A stretch of 40,132 nt of DNA from Burkholderiales bacterium (GTDB lineage: Bacteria > Pseudomonadota > Gammaproteobacteria > Burkholderiales > Burkholderiaceae_C), in contig JAGWUS010000035.1 in NCBI GenBank assembly GCA_028868305.1, forward strand, positions 1 to 40,132, read 5' to 3'. Below, piece after piece: positions 26,243-33,939 of the stretch (the stretch's first letter is position 1; the number at the start of each line of letters is the position of its first letter). The translations under genes were made by a program, and so were the position numbers. The notes beneath the pieces were generated by a model that made no database searches, was not told the origin of the DNA, and worked only from the letters and a program-made list of their open reading frames with translations.

Positions 26243-26983
26243 ATGTCTGTTTCGTTCGAGATAAAAAGCGCACAACTTCCCCTGGTTGCCCTGCTTCTTA
26301 AAACCGGTAATCTGGCCAGCATTGCCGCGGATCTTCTCCAGCAATTCGGGCCAGAAGGTGAAAACCCTGATTTCTTTGAAAAGGATGCACTTGTCATCGA
26401 TTTATCCCAGCTGGATGCGGATGCTTCTGTGGAAGAATTGCCGTTTCTGCTGGGTGCGGTGCGCGCATGCAGCCTTGTTCCCGTAGCAGTGCGCAGCGCA
26501 AAGGGTGACTGGCTGAAAGCTGCCAAGGACGCAGGACTGGTGGAAGCCCCCACCGAGATTGTCAGACCACGTGCCGAGATTGTGCACACCACGGGGACGG
26601 TGGAAATGGTCAAGGAAGTGGTGCGAGAGGTTCCGGGGCCTGCCACCATGGTGGTGGACAAACCCCTGCGTTCGGGTCAGAAAATATATGCCCGCGGTGC
26701 CGATCTGGTAGTGCTGGCCATGGTCAACCAGGGTGCTGAAGTGGTGGCTGACGGCAACATCCATGTGTATGCGCCCCTGCGTGGAAAAGTCATGGCGGGC
26801 GCGCGTGGCAACACCCAGGCAAGGATTTTTTCGCTGTGTCTGGAGCCCGAACTCATCTCTATCGCCGGTGTGTACCGAACCAGCGAAAACCCTTTGCCCA
26901 AAGACATTCAGGGCAAAGCCGCACAAGTCCGTTTGAGCAACGATGGGCAGGACAAACTGCTCATTGAAGCGCTCAAAACCTGA
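26243..26983 (+). CDS. minC: Septum site-determining protein MinC
   Basis: 246-residue inhibitor of FtsZ polymerisation that, carried by MinD, blocks division at the poles. The N-terminal FtsZ-binding domain (about 1-110; SVSFEIKSAQLPLVALLL) and the C-terminal beta-helix dimerisation and MinD-binding domain (about 140-246) are recognised, the latter by RSGQKIYARGADLVVLAMVN, then GAEVVADGNIHVYAPLRGK and ISIAGVYRTSE. The ATG at 26243 is used; an in-frame TTG lies 12 bases upstream. It is the first gene of minCDE and begins directly right of the candidate origin. Confidence 0.96.
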   Translation: MSVSFEIKSAQLPLVALLLKTGNLASIAADLLQQFGPEGENPDFFEKDALVIDLSQLDADASVEELPFLLGAVRACSLVPVAVRSAKGDWLKAAKDAGLVEAPTEIVRPRAEIVHTTGTVEMVKEVVREVPGPATMVVDKPLRSGQKIYARGADLVVLAMVNQGAEVVADGNIHVYAPLRGKVMAGARGNTQARIFSLCLEPELISIAGVYRTSENPLPKDIQGKAAQVRLSNDGQDKLLIEALKT

Positions 26984-27014
26984 ACGATCTATTTTTTTGA
27001 AAGAATTTTTCTCC

Positions 27015-27830
27015 ATGGCAAAAATCATCGTGGTGACTTCCGGCAAAGGCGGCGTGGGAAAAACCACCACCAGCGCTAGTTTTGCAACCGGTTTGGCCTT
27101 GCGCGGGCACAAGACAGCAGTGATCGATTTTGACGTCGGCCTGCGCAATCTTGATCTGATCATGGGCTGTGAGCGCCGTGTGGTGTACGACCTGATCAAC
27201 GTCATTCATGGCGAAGCCAACCTGAACCAGGCACTCATCAAGGACAAGCAGTGCGACAACCTGTTCGTACTGGCAGCATCGCAAACCCGCGACAAGGATG
27301 CATTAACCCAGGACGGCGTTGAAAAGGTCCTGAACGATCTGGCTGCCATGGGTTTCGAATACATCGTGTGCGACTCCCCCGCGGGCATCGAAACCGGTGC
27401 CTTGATGGCCATGCATTTTGCCGATGAGGCGCTGGTGGTGACCAACCCAGAAGTGTCTTCGGTGCGCGATTCCGACCGCATTCTGGGCATGCTGGCTAGC
27501 AAGACCAAACGGGCGATGGAAGGTGCAGATCCCATCAAGGAACATCTACTCATCACCCGCTACAACCCGGCCCGTGTCGACCAGGGGCAGATGCTGTCGC
27601 TGGAAGACATTCAGGACATTCTACGTATCAAGCTGATTGGCGTCATACCTGAAAGCGAATCTGTATTGCAGGCCTCCAACCAGGGTGTGCCAGCGGTGCA
27701 CATGCAGGGTAGCGATGTGTCTGAAGCCTACAAGGATGTGATTGACCGCTTTCTTGGTGCAGACAAGCCCATGCGCTTTACCGAAGCACCCAAACAGGGT
27801 CTGCTGAAGCGTCTCTTCGGAGGGAAATAA
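27015..27830 (+). CDS. minD: Septum site-determining ATPase MinD
   Basis: 271-residue membrane-cycling ATPase of the ParA/MinD family that recruits MinC and oscillates under MinE. The deviant Walker A motif SGKGGVGKTTTS has the signature lysine K11 and K16; the switch regions follow as DFDVGLRNLDLIMG and DSPAGIETGA. The C-terminal amphipathic membrane-targeting helix is present (GLLKRLFGGK). The ATG at 27015 gives the canonical MAKIIVVTSGKGG start; the open frame from 26943 overlaps minC and is rejected. Gaps: 31 bases after minC, 3 before minE. Confidence 0.97.
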   Translation: MAKIIVVTSGKGGVGKTTTSASFATGLALRGHKTAVIDFDVGLRNLDLIMGCERRVVYDLINVIHGEANLNQALIKDKQCDNLFVLAASQTRDKDALTQDGVEKVLNDLAAMGFEYIVCDSPAGIETGALMAMHFADEALVVTNPEVSSVRDSDRILGMLASKTKRAMEGADPIKEHLLITRYNPARVDQGQMLSLEDIQDILRIKLIGVIPESESVLQASNQGVPAVHMQGSDVSEAYKDVIDRFLGADKPMRFTEAPKQGLLKRLFGGK

Positions 27831-27833
27831 GGC

Positions 27834-28094
27834 ATGTCATTTCTCTCGTTTCTCCTGGGTGAGAAGAAGAAAACCGCCAGTGTGGCCAAGGAACGTCTGC
27901 AGATCATCCTGGCCCATGAACGCAGTGGTCGCAATGCGGCCGAGCCGGATTATCTGCCCGACTTGCAGCGTGAACTGGTGGCGGTGATCAGCAAGTACGT
28001 AAAGATTAATCCCGCAGACATCAAGGTCAACCTGGAGCGCCAGGACAATCTCGAGGTGTTGGAAGTCAAGATAGAACTGCCAGAAGCCCGATAA
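27834..28094 (+). CDS. minE: Cell division topological specificity factor MinE
   Basis: 86-residue protein that stimulates MinD ATPase and restricts MinCD to the poles. The N-terminal amphipathic and anti-MinCD helix ([20 protein letters not shown], then [10 protein letters not shown]) and the C-terminal beta-rich dimerisation domain ([20 protein letters not shown]) are intact. GGAGGG at 27819-27824, inside the end of minD, provides a strong ribosome binding site. It is the last gene of the min operon. Confidence 0.96.
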   Translation: MSFLSFLLGEKKKTASVAKERLQIILAHERSGRNAAEPDYLPDLQRELVAVISKYVKINPADIKVNLERQDNLEVLEVKIELPEAR

Positions 28095-28133
28095 GTACGC
28101 ACCTGCCACCTTTAGCAGCACTATCATGTACCC

Positions 28134-29837
28134 ATGTTGATAGAGACATTGGGTGCGGCCCGTGACATGGGGCGCCTCAGCGAAATTGCTGGGGTGCTGA
28201 TTCGCCATGGTTTTGGCGACACGGTGCGCCGACTGGGGTTGGCAGACCGGCTGCAACAGGCGGGCCACGCCATCCGCATGGAACACACCGCCGATCTGGC
28301 GCGGGTGGAGCCACCGGTGCAGGTGCGTCTAGCAGCCGAAGAATTGGGCCCCACATTTGTGAAGTTGGGGCAGATTCTGGCGGGACGTGCCGACCTGTTC
28401 GGACCCGAATGGATCGCGGAGTTTGAAAAACTCCATAGCCATGTACCGGCCATCCCATTTGAAAATCTGTTACCCCAGTTGCAACAGGACTTGGGTGGTT
28501 TACCGCAGGACGTTTTTGCACGCTTTGACGTTGAGCCGCTGGCGGCGGCGTCCATTGCCCAGGTTCACCGGGCACAAATCAAGGACGGTGCCGAAGTTAT
28601 CGTCAAGATCCGCCGCCCTGGCATCGAGTTGACCATAGAAGCGGACCTGCGCTTGCTGGGACACCTGGCGGCACTGGCAGAGGCAGAGATTCCGACGCTT
28701 AAACCCTACCGGCCCCAGCAACTGGTGCGTGAGCTGGCAAAGTCATTGCGCCGGGAACTGGACTTGGCTGCCGAGTGCCGCAATGCAGAGCAGATCGCCA
28801 CCAATATGCAGGCTTTGCCCTACATCGTTATTCCCAAAGTGCACTGGGCCTACACGGGCAAACGTATCAATGTGCAGGACTATGTTGGCGGTATCGCTGG
28901 CGACAGGCTGCAGGAACTCACGATGGAGGCAGGGTATGACCGCCGCCTGCTGGCCCGCCGGGGTGCGCAGGCTGTGCTCAAGATGATTGTGCAGGACGGC
29001 ATCTTCCATGCGGATCCGCACCCTGGCAATGTGTTTTACTTGAGCGACAACCGCATAGCCTTCATCGACTTTGGCATGGTGGGCAGGCTTTCCAGCCGAC
29101 GGCGGGAAGAAATGTTGCAACTGTTGATGGGTCTGGTGGAACGTCATCCGCAGTCCGTGGGGGATGTATTGCTGGACTGGACGGGTGACGACCACAGCGT
29201 GAATCTCTCACAGCTGGAAACCGAGATAGAGACTTTTGTTGACCAGTACCACGGTACGCCGCTGGCGCAACTCAGTTTGGGACAAATGCTGACCGATGTG
29301 ACCGCCATCTTGCGTGATCACCACCTGAGCCTGCCCTCCGACCTTGCTTTGCTGATCAAGGCGTTCATTTCGCTCGAAGGCATGGGGCGCGGACTGGATC
29401 CGGATTTTCACATGGCCACCGAGGCGACCCCCATGTTGCGCAAGGTGGTGCGCGCGCGTTACCAGCCCAAAGCCGTGGCCCAGCGGGCCTGGCAAACGAT
29501 CCGACGCACGCTGGCCATGGCGGAACAACTTCCGCATGATGTGTCGCGACTACTGCGCAATGCGCGGCGCGGCCGGGTGTATGTAGGTATCGAATTGGCT
29601 CATCTCAAGCGGGTGGGCGATCAGATTGACCGGGCGGCCAACCGTCTGGCCATGGCATTGGTTATCGCCGCGCTCATCATCGGATCATCCATCGTCATGA
29701 ATGTGCAGGGGGGACCTACCCTCTTGGGTCTGCCTGCTTTCGGTTTTCTGGGTTTTTTTGGCGCAGTGGTCGGCGGGCTGTGGCTGGTGCGTGCCATCTG
29801 GCGCAGCGGGCATGCCGACAAGAACGACGATCTCTAG
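28134..29837 (+). CDS. AarF/ABC1/UbiB-family atypical kinase
   Basis: 567-residue membrane-associated protein of the UbiB (protein kinase-like) family, which supports ubiquinone or other isoprenoid lipid handling. Family motifs: KxGQ in FVKLGQILAGRADLF, the alanine-rich loop AAASIAQVHRAQI, the ATP-binding lysine in VIVKIRRPG, the catalytic HADPHPGNV and the metal-binding IDFGMVGRL. Two membrane helices lie at the C-terminus (about 505-555). The N-terminus and length differ from the standard UbiB of the ubiquinone operon, so it may be a paralogue. It starts 39 bases after minE. The stop overlaps the convergent NRDE gene by four bases. Confidence 0.88.
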   Translation: MLIETLGAARDMGRLSEIAGVLIRHGFGDTVRRLGLADRLQQAGHAIRMEHTADLARVEPPVQVRLAAEELGPTFVKLGQILAGRADLFGPEWIAEFEKLHSHVPAIPFENLLPQLQQDLGGLPQDVFARFDVEPLAAASIAQVHRAQIKDGAEVIVKIRRPGIELTIEADLRLLGHLAALAEAEIPTLKPYRPQQLVRELAKSLRRELDLAAECRNAEQIATNMQALPYIVIPKVHWAYTGKRINVQDYVGGIAGDRLQELTMEAGYDRRLLARRGAQAVLKMIVQDGIFHADPHPGNVFYLSDNRIAFIDFGMVGRLSSRRREEMLQLLMGLVERHPQSVGDVLLDWTGDDHSVNLSQLETEIETFVDQYHGTPLAQLSLGQMLTDVTAILRDHHLSLPSDLALLIKAFISLEGMGRGLDPDFHMATEATPMLRKVVRARYQPKAVAQRAWQTIRRTLAMAEQLPHDVSRLLRNARRGRVYVGIELAHLKRVGDQIDRAANRLAMALVIAALIIGSSIVMNVQGGPTLLGLPAFGFLGFFGAVVGGLWLVRAIWRSGHADKNDDL

Positions 29838-30598
29838 AGACTGAAACCGGTTTGCCGGCTGTCCAGCAGGCCCGCAAGGCCAAAGCTCTGCTCAGCAAAC
29901 TCTACCTGGTGCTGGTGGATGTGCACCACGCTGCAGGCACGCGTGCCGTAACCGGGCGTAGCAACAAAGGTGGCTGACAAGGCCTGCTCCAGTGCCACAG
30001 GCACGCCGGTTTCTGGCAAGGAGTCGTCGCTGGCCAGCGTGGTGTCGTGCAGCAGGGCAAATACCCGTTCAGCTTTTGTGTCGCCCGCCAGGACATGGGC
30101 ATGCAGCCCGTGTTGCAGCCGGGTCAGTTTCGGCCAGGGGGTATGAAAGTCTGCGTTGGATACGGCGCCCAGACCCGGCGACATGGTCAGAATCCTGGCC
30201 TGCCGGCTCTCCAGCCCCAGTAACTGCTGGCCATCAAACACCAGCAGGTTAAAGGGGTTGTAGTCGTGGGCCCGGCTTCTTAGCGTCTGCAGATAGCCCA
30301 GAGCGCTCATCGTGCCCTGCAGAAACCCGGCCACCAGTTCACCGCGGGAGGGGCTGTCGGTGCGCGCTGGCGTGGCCGAGCGGTAGTTGGTCAGTGCGGC
30401 CAGGCGGCCGCTGCGGTTGACGCCCAGCCAGGTGCCATCGGCCTGCAGGTCCCGGCCCGCCAGCACGATGGCGCCGTTGGGTGCGGGTTCCCACCAGTGC
30501 AAAGGCAGCGTCGGCCGGGCATAAAACTCGTCACGGTTCGAGAGCAGCAGTAATGGGGTGGCACTGGCGGGTTGCCAGTTCCATGCGATCAGACACAT
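29834..30598 (-). CDS. NRDE (TANGO2-like) family protein
   Basis: 254-residue cytoplasmic protein of the NRDE/TANGO2 family. The N-terminus is characteristic: MCLIAWNWQ with Cys2, and LLLSNRDEFYARPT with the family-defining NRDE. GRDLQADGTWLGVNRSGRLA and ALTNYR follow. The conserved Cys2 suggests an N-terminal-nucleophile-like fold; TANGO2 proteins have been linked to haem handling, but the bacterial role is not established. It lies 14 bases downstream of the Lrp regulator on the same strand and is probably co-transcribed. Confidence 0.88.
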   Translation of the reverse strand: MCLIAWNWQPASATPLLLLSNRDEFYARPTLPLHWWEPAPNGAIVLAGRDLQADGTWLGVNRSGRLAALTNYRSATPARTDSPSRGELVAGFLQGTMSALGYLQTLRSRAHDYNPFNLLVFDGQQLLGLESRQARILTMSPGLGAVSNADFHTPWPKLTRLQHGLHAHVLAGDTKAERVFALLHDTTLASDDSLPETGVPVALEQALSATFVATPGYGTRACSVVHIHQHQVEFAEQSFGLAGLLDSRQTGFSL

Positions 30599-30612
30599 GG
30601 TGCCATTCTCGT

Positions 30613-31077
30613 TCAGGACACGGCCAGCGCGGTTTTGTCCAGCACCCGGCGCAGCACAAAGCTGGAGTGCACGCCGGTGACCCCTTCAATGCGGGTGAGC
30701 TTGTTAAGCAGCAGGGCCTGGTAGTGGTCCATATCGCGCACCACCACTTTGAGCTGGTAGTCCGCATCCTGCCCGGTAATCAGCAGGCACTCCAGTACCT
30801 CGGGCAGCAGCCCCACGGCCGTTTCAAAATTCTCGAACCGCTCCGGCGTGTGGCGGTCCATCGAGATGTAGACCAGTGCCATCAGGCTCAGGCCCAGTTT
30901 TTTGGCGTCCAGCAGGGCGCGGTAGCCCCGGATCAGGCCCGACTCTTCCAGTGCCCGGACCCGGCGCAGACAGGGTGAGGGCGACAGGCCAATGCGGTCG
31001 GCCAGATCCTGGTTATTGATGCGGCCATCCTGCTGCAATATTTCCAGTATATGTTGGTCGTAGCGGTCAAAATTCAT
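30613..31077 (-). CDS. Lrp/AsnC-family transcriptional regulator
   Basis: 154-residue regulator. The N-terminal HTH (DQHILEILQQDGRINNQDLA, then DRIGLSPSPCLRRVRALEESG) and the C-terminal RAM/AsnC ligand-binding domain (about 70-150, VLECLLITGQDADYQLKVVV) are clear. Members respond to amino acids. The ATG is at 31075-31077, with no visible ribosome binding site; a palindrome lies just four bases upstream, suggesting autoregulation. It heads a probable two-gene unit with the NRDE protein. Confidence 0.93.
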   Translation of the reverse strand: MNFDRYDQHILEILQQDGRINNQDLADRIGLSPSPCLRRVRALEESGLIRGYRALLDAKKLGLSLMALVYISMDRHTPERFENFETAVGLLPEVLECLLITGQDADYQLKVVVRDMDHYQALLLNKLTRIEGVTGVHSSFVLRRVLDKTALAVS

Positions 31078-31081
31078 AAAA

Positions 31082-31109
31082 CTGCCATTTATTAATACTT
31101 AATTGGCAG
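31082..31109. promoter_or_regulatory. Candidate Lrp-type autoregulatory operator
   Basis: CTGCCA and TGGCAG arms enclose 16 AT-rich bases (28 bases in all), with another GCCA half-site at 31115-31118. It lies directly upstream of the Lrp-family start codon and facing the gene-free leader to the right. Palindromes with AT-rich centres are typical Lrp-family targets. Confidence 0.5.
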
Positions 31110-31265
31110 AGTATGCCAAAAATAAAGATTTCTAGAGCAACAACGCAATCGTCTGCCACGCCCTCTGGCCTACACTGGATGCATCTGTTATCGCAGCACA
31201 CAGCAACCAGGCTTACCGGTCCAGGTTGCGCGATCAGGCCTCATGAGGGACTGCATTGCAAAACA

Positions 31266-31306
31266 ATGGCCCCGGCGCATTACCTGCCCCGGGGCCATGT
31301 CTTTTT
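31266..31306 (+). terminator. Rho-independent terminator inside the leader of the PNPOx-like gene
   Basis: ATGGCCCCGG (31266-31275) and CCGGGGCCAT (31289-31298) form a perfect 10-base-pair GC-rich stem with a 13-base loop, followed by GTCTTTTT. No gene reads into it from the left on this strand. It therefore ends either a short RNA starting after 31110 or works as an attenuator 36 bases before the ATG at 31343. CCTCATGAGG (31236-31245) and a GCAACC/GGTTGC stem around 31203-31229 add structure. Confidence 0.65.
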
Positions 31307-31342
31307 GGGGCGGACGAAGACGTGCTGCGTCATACTTGCACC

Positions 31343-31834
31343 ATGGCCCACGAACCCCGTTTAACTACCGCCTTGCGCGCACTCCTGACCACCCAGCGCG
31401 TAGCCGCCCTGGGCACGCTGGGCGCAGACGGTCTGCCCTTTGTTTCCATGGTGCCGTTTGCCATCGATGCCGTGAATGCCTGTGTGGTGATTCATGTCAG
31501 TGGTCTGGCGCCCCATACGCGCAATCTGCAGACCACGCCGCAGGTGTCGTTACTGGTGATGCAGGCGGAGGTGACCGGGGAACCGGTGCACGCCCTGCCG
31601 CGCGTGACGCTGGATGGAAATGCGACGGTGTTGCTGCCGGACACAGCGCCCTGGCGGGATGCACGCCAGGCTTATCTGGCACGCTTTCCTGAGGCCGAGC
31701 CCATGACCCAACTGGGCGACTTCATGTTTGTGGCGATTACCGTGGCCGGTGCACGGCAGGTGGCAGGCTTTGGCGCGGCCCGGTCGCTGGACGGCGAAGC
31801 CATCGCGCAGGCTCTGCGCCCACTCACCGATTAG
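31343..31834 (+). CDS. Pyridoxamine 5'-phosphate oxidase-fold (HugZ-like) protein
   Basis: 163-residue protein with the split-barrel flavin or haem-binding fold: LRALLTTQRVAALGTLGADG, followed by PFVSMVPFAID, then SGLAPHTRNLQTTPQVSLLV, and a C-terminal FMFVAITVAGARQVAGFGAA. The last segment, with GFGAA, is typical of HugZ/PNPOx-like haem or flavin proteins. Its substrate is not determinable. The ATG at 31343 is preferred to an upstream in-frame start at 31256, which would place the terminator hairpin inside the gene. Its stop overlaps the convergent amidotransferase stop by four bases. Confidence 0.85.
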   Translation: MAHEPRLTTALRALLTTQRVAALGTLGADGLPFVSMVPFAIDAVNACVVIHVSGLAPHTRNLQTTPQVSLLVMQAEVTGEPVHALPRVTLDGNATVLLPDTAPWRDARQAYLARFPEAEPMTQLGDFMFVAITVAGARQVAGFGAARSLDGEAIAQALRPLTD

Positions 31835-32544
31835 ATGACCGGCTGGCCCTGCAGAAAGGCCACTACCATGCGGCCAATGTGCTCGCCCTCATGGCCATGC
31901 TCCAGGCTTTGCACGCTGGTAAGGTATTGCGCTTCACCCAGCAGATGGCGGCGCTTGTCCAGCAAGTAGGCACTGACGTCCTCGCTGAACTCCGGGTGCG
32001 GCTGGATGCAGAACACCTTGTTGCCTACGGTGAATGACGCCACCGGGCAAAAGTCATTGCTGGCCACCAGCGTGGCGCCCGGGGGGAGTTCAAAAACCTG
32101 GTCCTGGTGGCTGGCCAGTAGCGAGATCTCGGTGCGGTCTTTAGAATGGGGCAAATCCGGGCGGTGCCAGTCGTAAGTCATGCGGCCGGTGCCCCAGCCC
32201 TGTGGCGCCCGGCCTACCGGGGCGCCCAGGCACAGGGCGATCAGCTGGTGGCCAAAGCACACGCCCACCATTTTCTTGCCCTGCCCCAGCAAGGTGCTAA
32301 CCTGCCTGCGCAACTCCACCACCCAGGGTTCATCCGAGAACGAATCGGCGCGGCTGCCGGTCAGCAGCACCGCGTCATAGCTGTCAAACGAAGCCGGATA
32401 TTCACCCCGCATGGTGTTGAAAACCTCCATCGTCCAATCCACCCCCACACGCTCGAACAGCCGTAAAAACATGGCCGCAAAGCCGCTGTAGGACTGTGCC
32501 AGTTCACCGTCCAGAATGTCGTTTTCGAGAATGCAGAGCTTCAT
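31831..32544 (-). CDS. Class I glutamine amidotransferase (GMP-synthase-like)
   Basis: 237-residue cytoplasmic protein with the class I glutamine amidotransferase fold. The nucleophile elbow is GVCFGHQLIALCLG (catalytic Cys), and the His-x-Glu pair is in CIQPHPEFS. It hydrolyses glutamine or gamma-glutamyl compounds and is free-standing, as in the YfeJ/GuaA-like group; related proteins act on gamma-glutamyl polyamines. The start is the ATG at 32542-32544 (MKLCILENDI); an in-frame TTG nine bases upstream is less likely. It is divergent from the kelch lipoprotein gene and is not in an obvious operon. Confidence 0.88.
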   Translation of the reverse strand: MKLCILENDILDGELAQSYSGFAAMFLRLFERVGVDWTMEVFNTMRGEYPASFDSYDAVLLTGSRADSFSDEPWVVELRRQVSTLLGQGKKMVGVCFGHQLIALCLGAPVGRAPQGWGTGRMTYDWHRPDLPHSKDRTEISLLASHQDQVFELPPGATLVASNDFCPVASFTVGNKVFCIQPHPEFSEDVSAYLLDKRRHLLGEAQYLTSVQSLEHGHEGEHIGRMVVAFLQGQPVI

Positions 32545-32631
32545 TGGCTGCAATTTTAGGGCGCCATGTGCATGCGGGGCAAATTGATTTTGCGCAAGGA
32601 AAAAGCACCTGTGAGTGCTTAAGCTGAAACA

Positions 32632-33939
32632 ATGAAGTACATATTCTCGTTCCTGCGGTTTGGTTCTCTGCTGTGGTTATCGGCCCTCGTTGCCTCATGT
32701 GGTGGAGGGGGCGGCGGCGGCGGGGGTACGGGTTCCGCTCCCGCAATCAGTAATCTGTCGGTCTCACCGACGGCAGCCTACGTTTCATCTGGAAGCATCA
32801 ATTTCCATTCCACGCTGAACTTCACAGATTCCGATGGCAATCTGGCCACGCTCACACTGACCATTCTGAACGGCGTTGGCGCGACCACCAGTGTGCAGAA
32901 CCTGTCCCTTGCTTCAGCGACCGGCATAACAGCGGGCATCTTGCAGGGGGATGTCAGTGCGGTTGGGGTAGCTGCTGATACTTATGCAGTGCAAATCTAT
33001 GTCACCGATGCGGCGGGTCAGCGTTCGAACACGCTAAGCAGTCCTGTTCGCATTGCGGAATTTCCATGGGTAAGCAAGTCCATCGTCAACTACACGCCGC
33101 GAGAATATGCTGCCAGTGTCACTTACGGAGGCAAGGTGTATGTGATGGGTGGGCAGCTGATCGGTGGAGGCAGCCAACCGGCGACGGCCGCCATGGAAAT
33201 CTACGATCCAGCAACAGATACCTGGACCTCTGGACCCTCCATGCCCACCGCACGAATGGGTCTGGTGGCCGCTGTGGCGAACGGCAAAATATATGCAATC
33301 GGTGGTCGTACCGATGGTTTCAGCACATCCGCAGTAGCTACGGTGGAAGAGTTCAACCCTGCCACCAATGTCTGGACTACCCGGTTCCCAATGAACGTAC
33401 CCCGCTATTTTTCGGGTGGGGCTACGTTGCCTACCGCACTGGGCGATCACATTGTGGTGGCTGGTGGCGAATCGCTGACCAATGTTCTGGACACGGTCGA
33501 GGAATACAACCCGGTTGCCAATGCCTGGGTCACCCGCAATCCGCTGCCCGTGCCACGGGGTCAACTGGCCCTGGCTGAAAGTGGTGGTCACCTGTTCGCT
33601 GTAGGCGGCTACGCGGGCCCGATACCTCAGTGGGTTGCCACGGTGGAGGAGTTTGATCCGGGCACGGGTCAGTGGACCACCCGGCCGAGCATGCCCACAG
33701 CCCGCTCGCACATTGCACTCGCCACTGTCAATGGCAAACTGTTCGCCGCAGGTGGTGGGAATGTCAACCCCAGTTTGAATGTGCTGGAGAGTTACGACCC
33801 AATCACTAATACGTGGACTACCAAAACACCTAGCACGAGTGCTTTCACACGCGCTACAGCCAGTGTGGTTAACGGCAAGGTGTATGTGTTCGGCAACGCC
33901 AGCGCGCTGGAGTACAACCCCGCCAACGATATCCGTTAA
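32632..33939 (+). CDS. Kelch-repeat lipoprotein
   Basis: 435-residue lipoprotein. The signal peptide ends in the lipobox LVASC with acylated C23, followed by nine glycines, a linker common in Burkholderiales lipoproteins. Residues about 35-140 look like an immunoglobulin-like beta domain. From about 150 to the end there are five to six kelch repeats with the GG doublet and W spacing (YVMGGQLIGGGS, YAIGGRTDGFS, VVAGGESLTN, FAVGGYAGPIP, FAAGGGNVNPS), forming a beta-propeller. The ligand is unknown. Its stop overlaps the convergent aroG stop by four bases. Confidence 0.85.
   Translation: MKYIFSFLRFGSLLWLSALVASCGGGGGGGGGTGSAPAISNLSVSPTAAYVSSGSINFHSTLNFTDSDGNLATLTLTILNGVGATTSVQNLSLASATGITAGILQGDVSAVGVAADTYAVQIYVTDAAGQRSNTLSSPVRIAEFPWVSKSIVNYTPREYAASVTYGGKVYVMGGQLIGGGSQPATAAMEIYDPATDTWTSGPSMPTARMGLVAAVANGKIYAIGGRTDGFSTSAVATVEEFNPATNVWTTRFPMNVPRYFSGGATLPTALGDHIVVAGGESLTNVLDTVEEYNPVANAWVTRNPLPVPRGQLALAESGGHLFAVGGYAGPIPQWVATVEEFDPGTGQWTTRPSMPTARSHIALATVNGKLFAAGGGNVNPSLNVLESYDPITNTWTTKTPSTSAFTRATASVVNGKVYVFGNASALEYNPANDIR

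Noticed and set aside
31113..31364. 83-codon plus-strand frame in the gap after the Lrp gene
   Set aside because: It runs through the terminator hairpin and into the start of the PNPOx-like gene, has no ribosome binding site and resembles nothing; the gap is better explained by RNA or DNA structure.
32698..32730. Gly-rich GGN tract in the kelch lipoprotein as a possible slippage or phase-variable site
   Set aside because: The tract uses mixed GGT, GGA, GGG and GGC codons, so no mononucleotide run is long enough to be a convincing slippage site.
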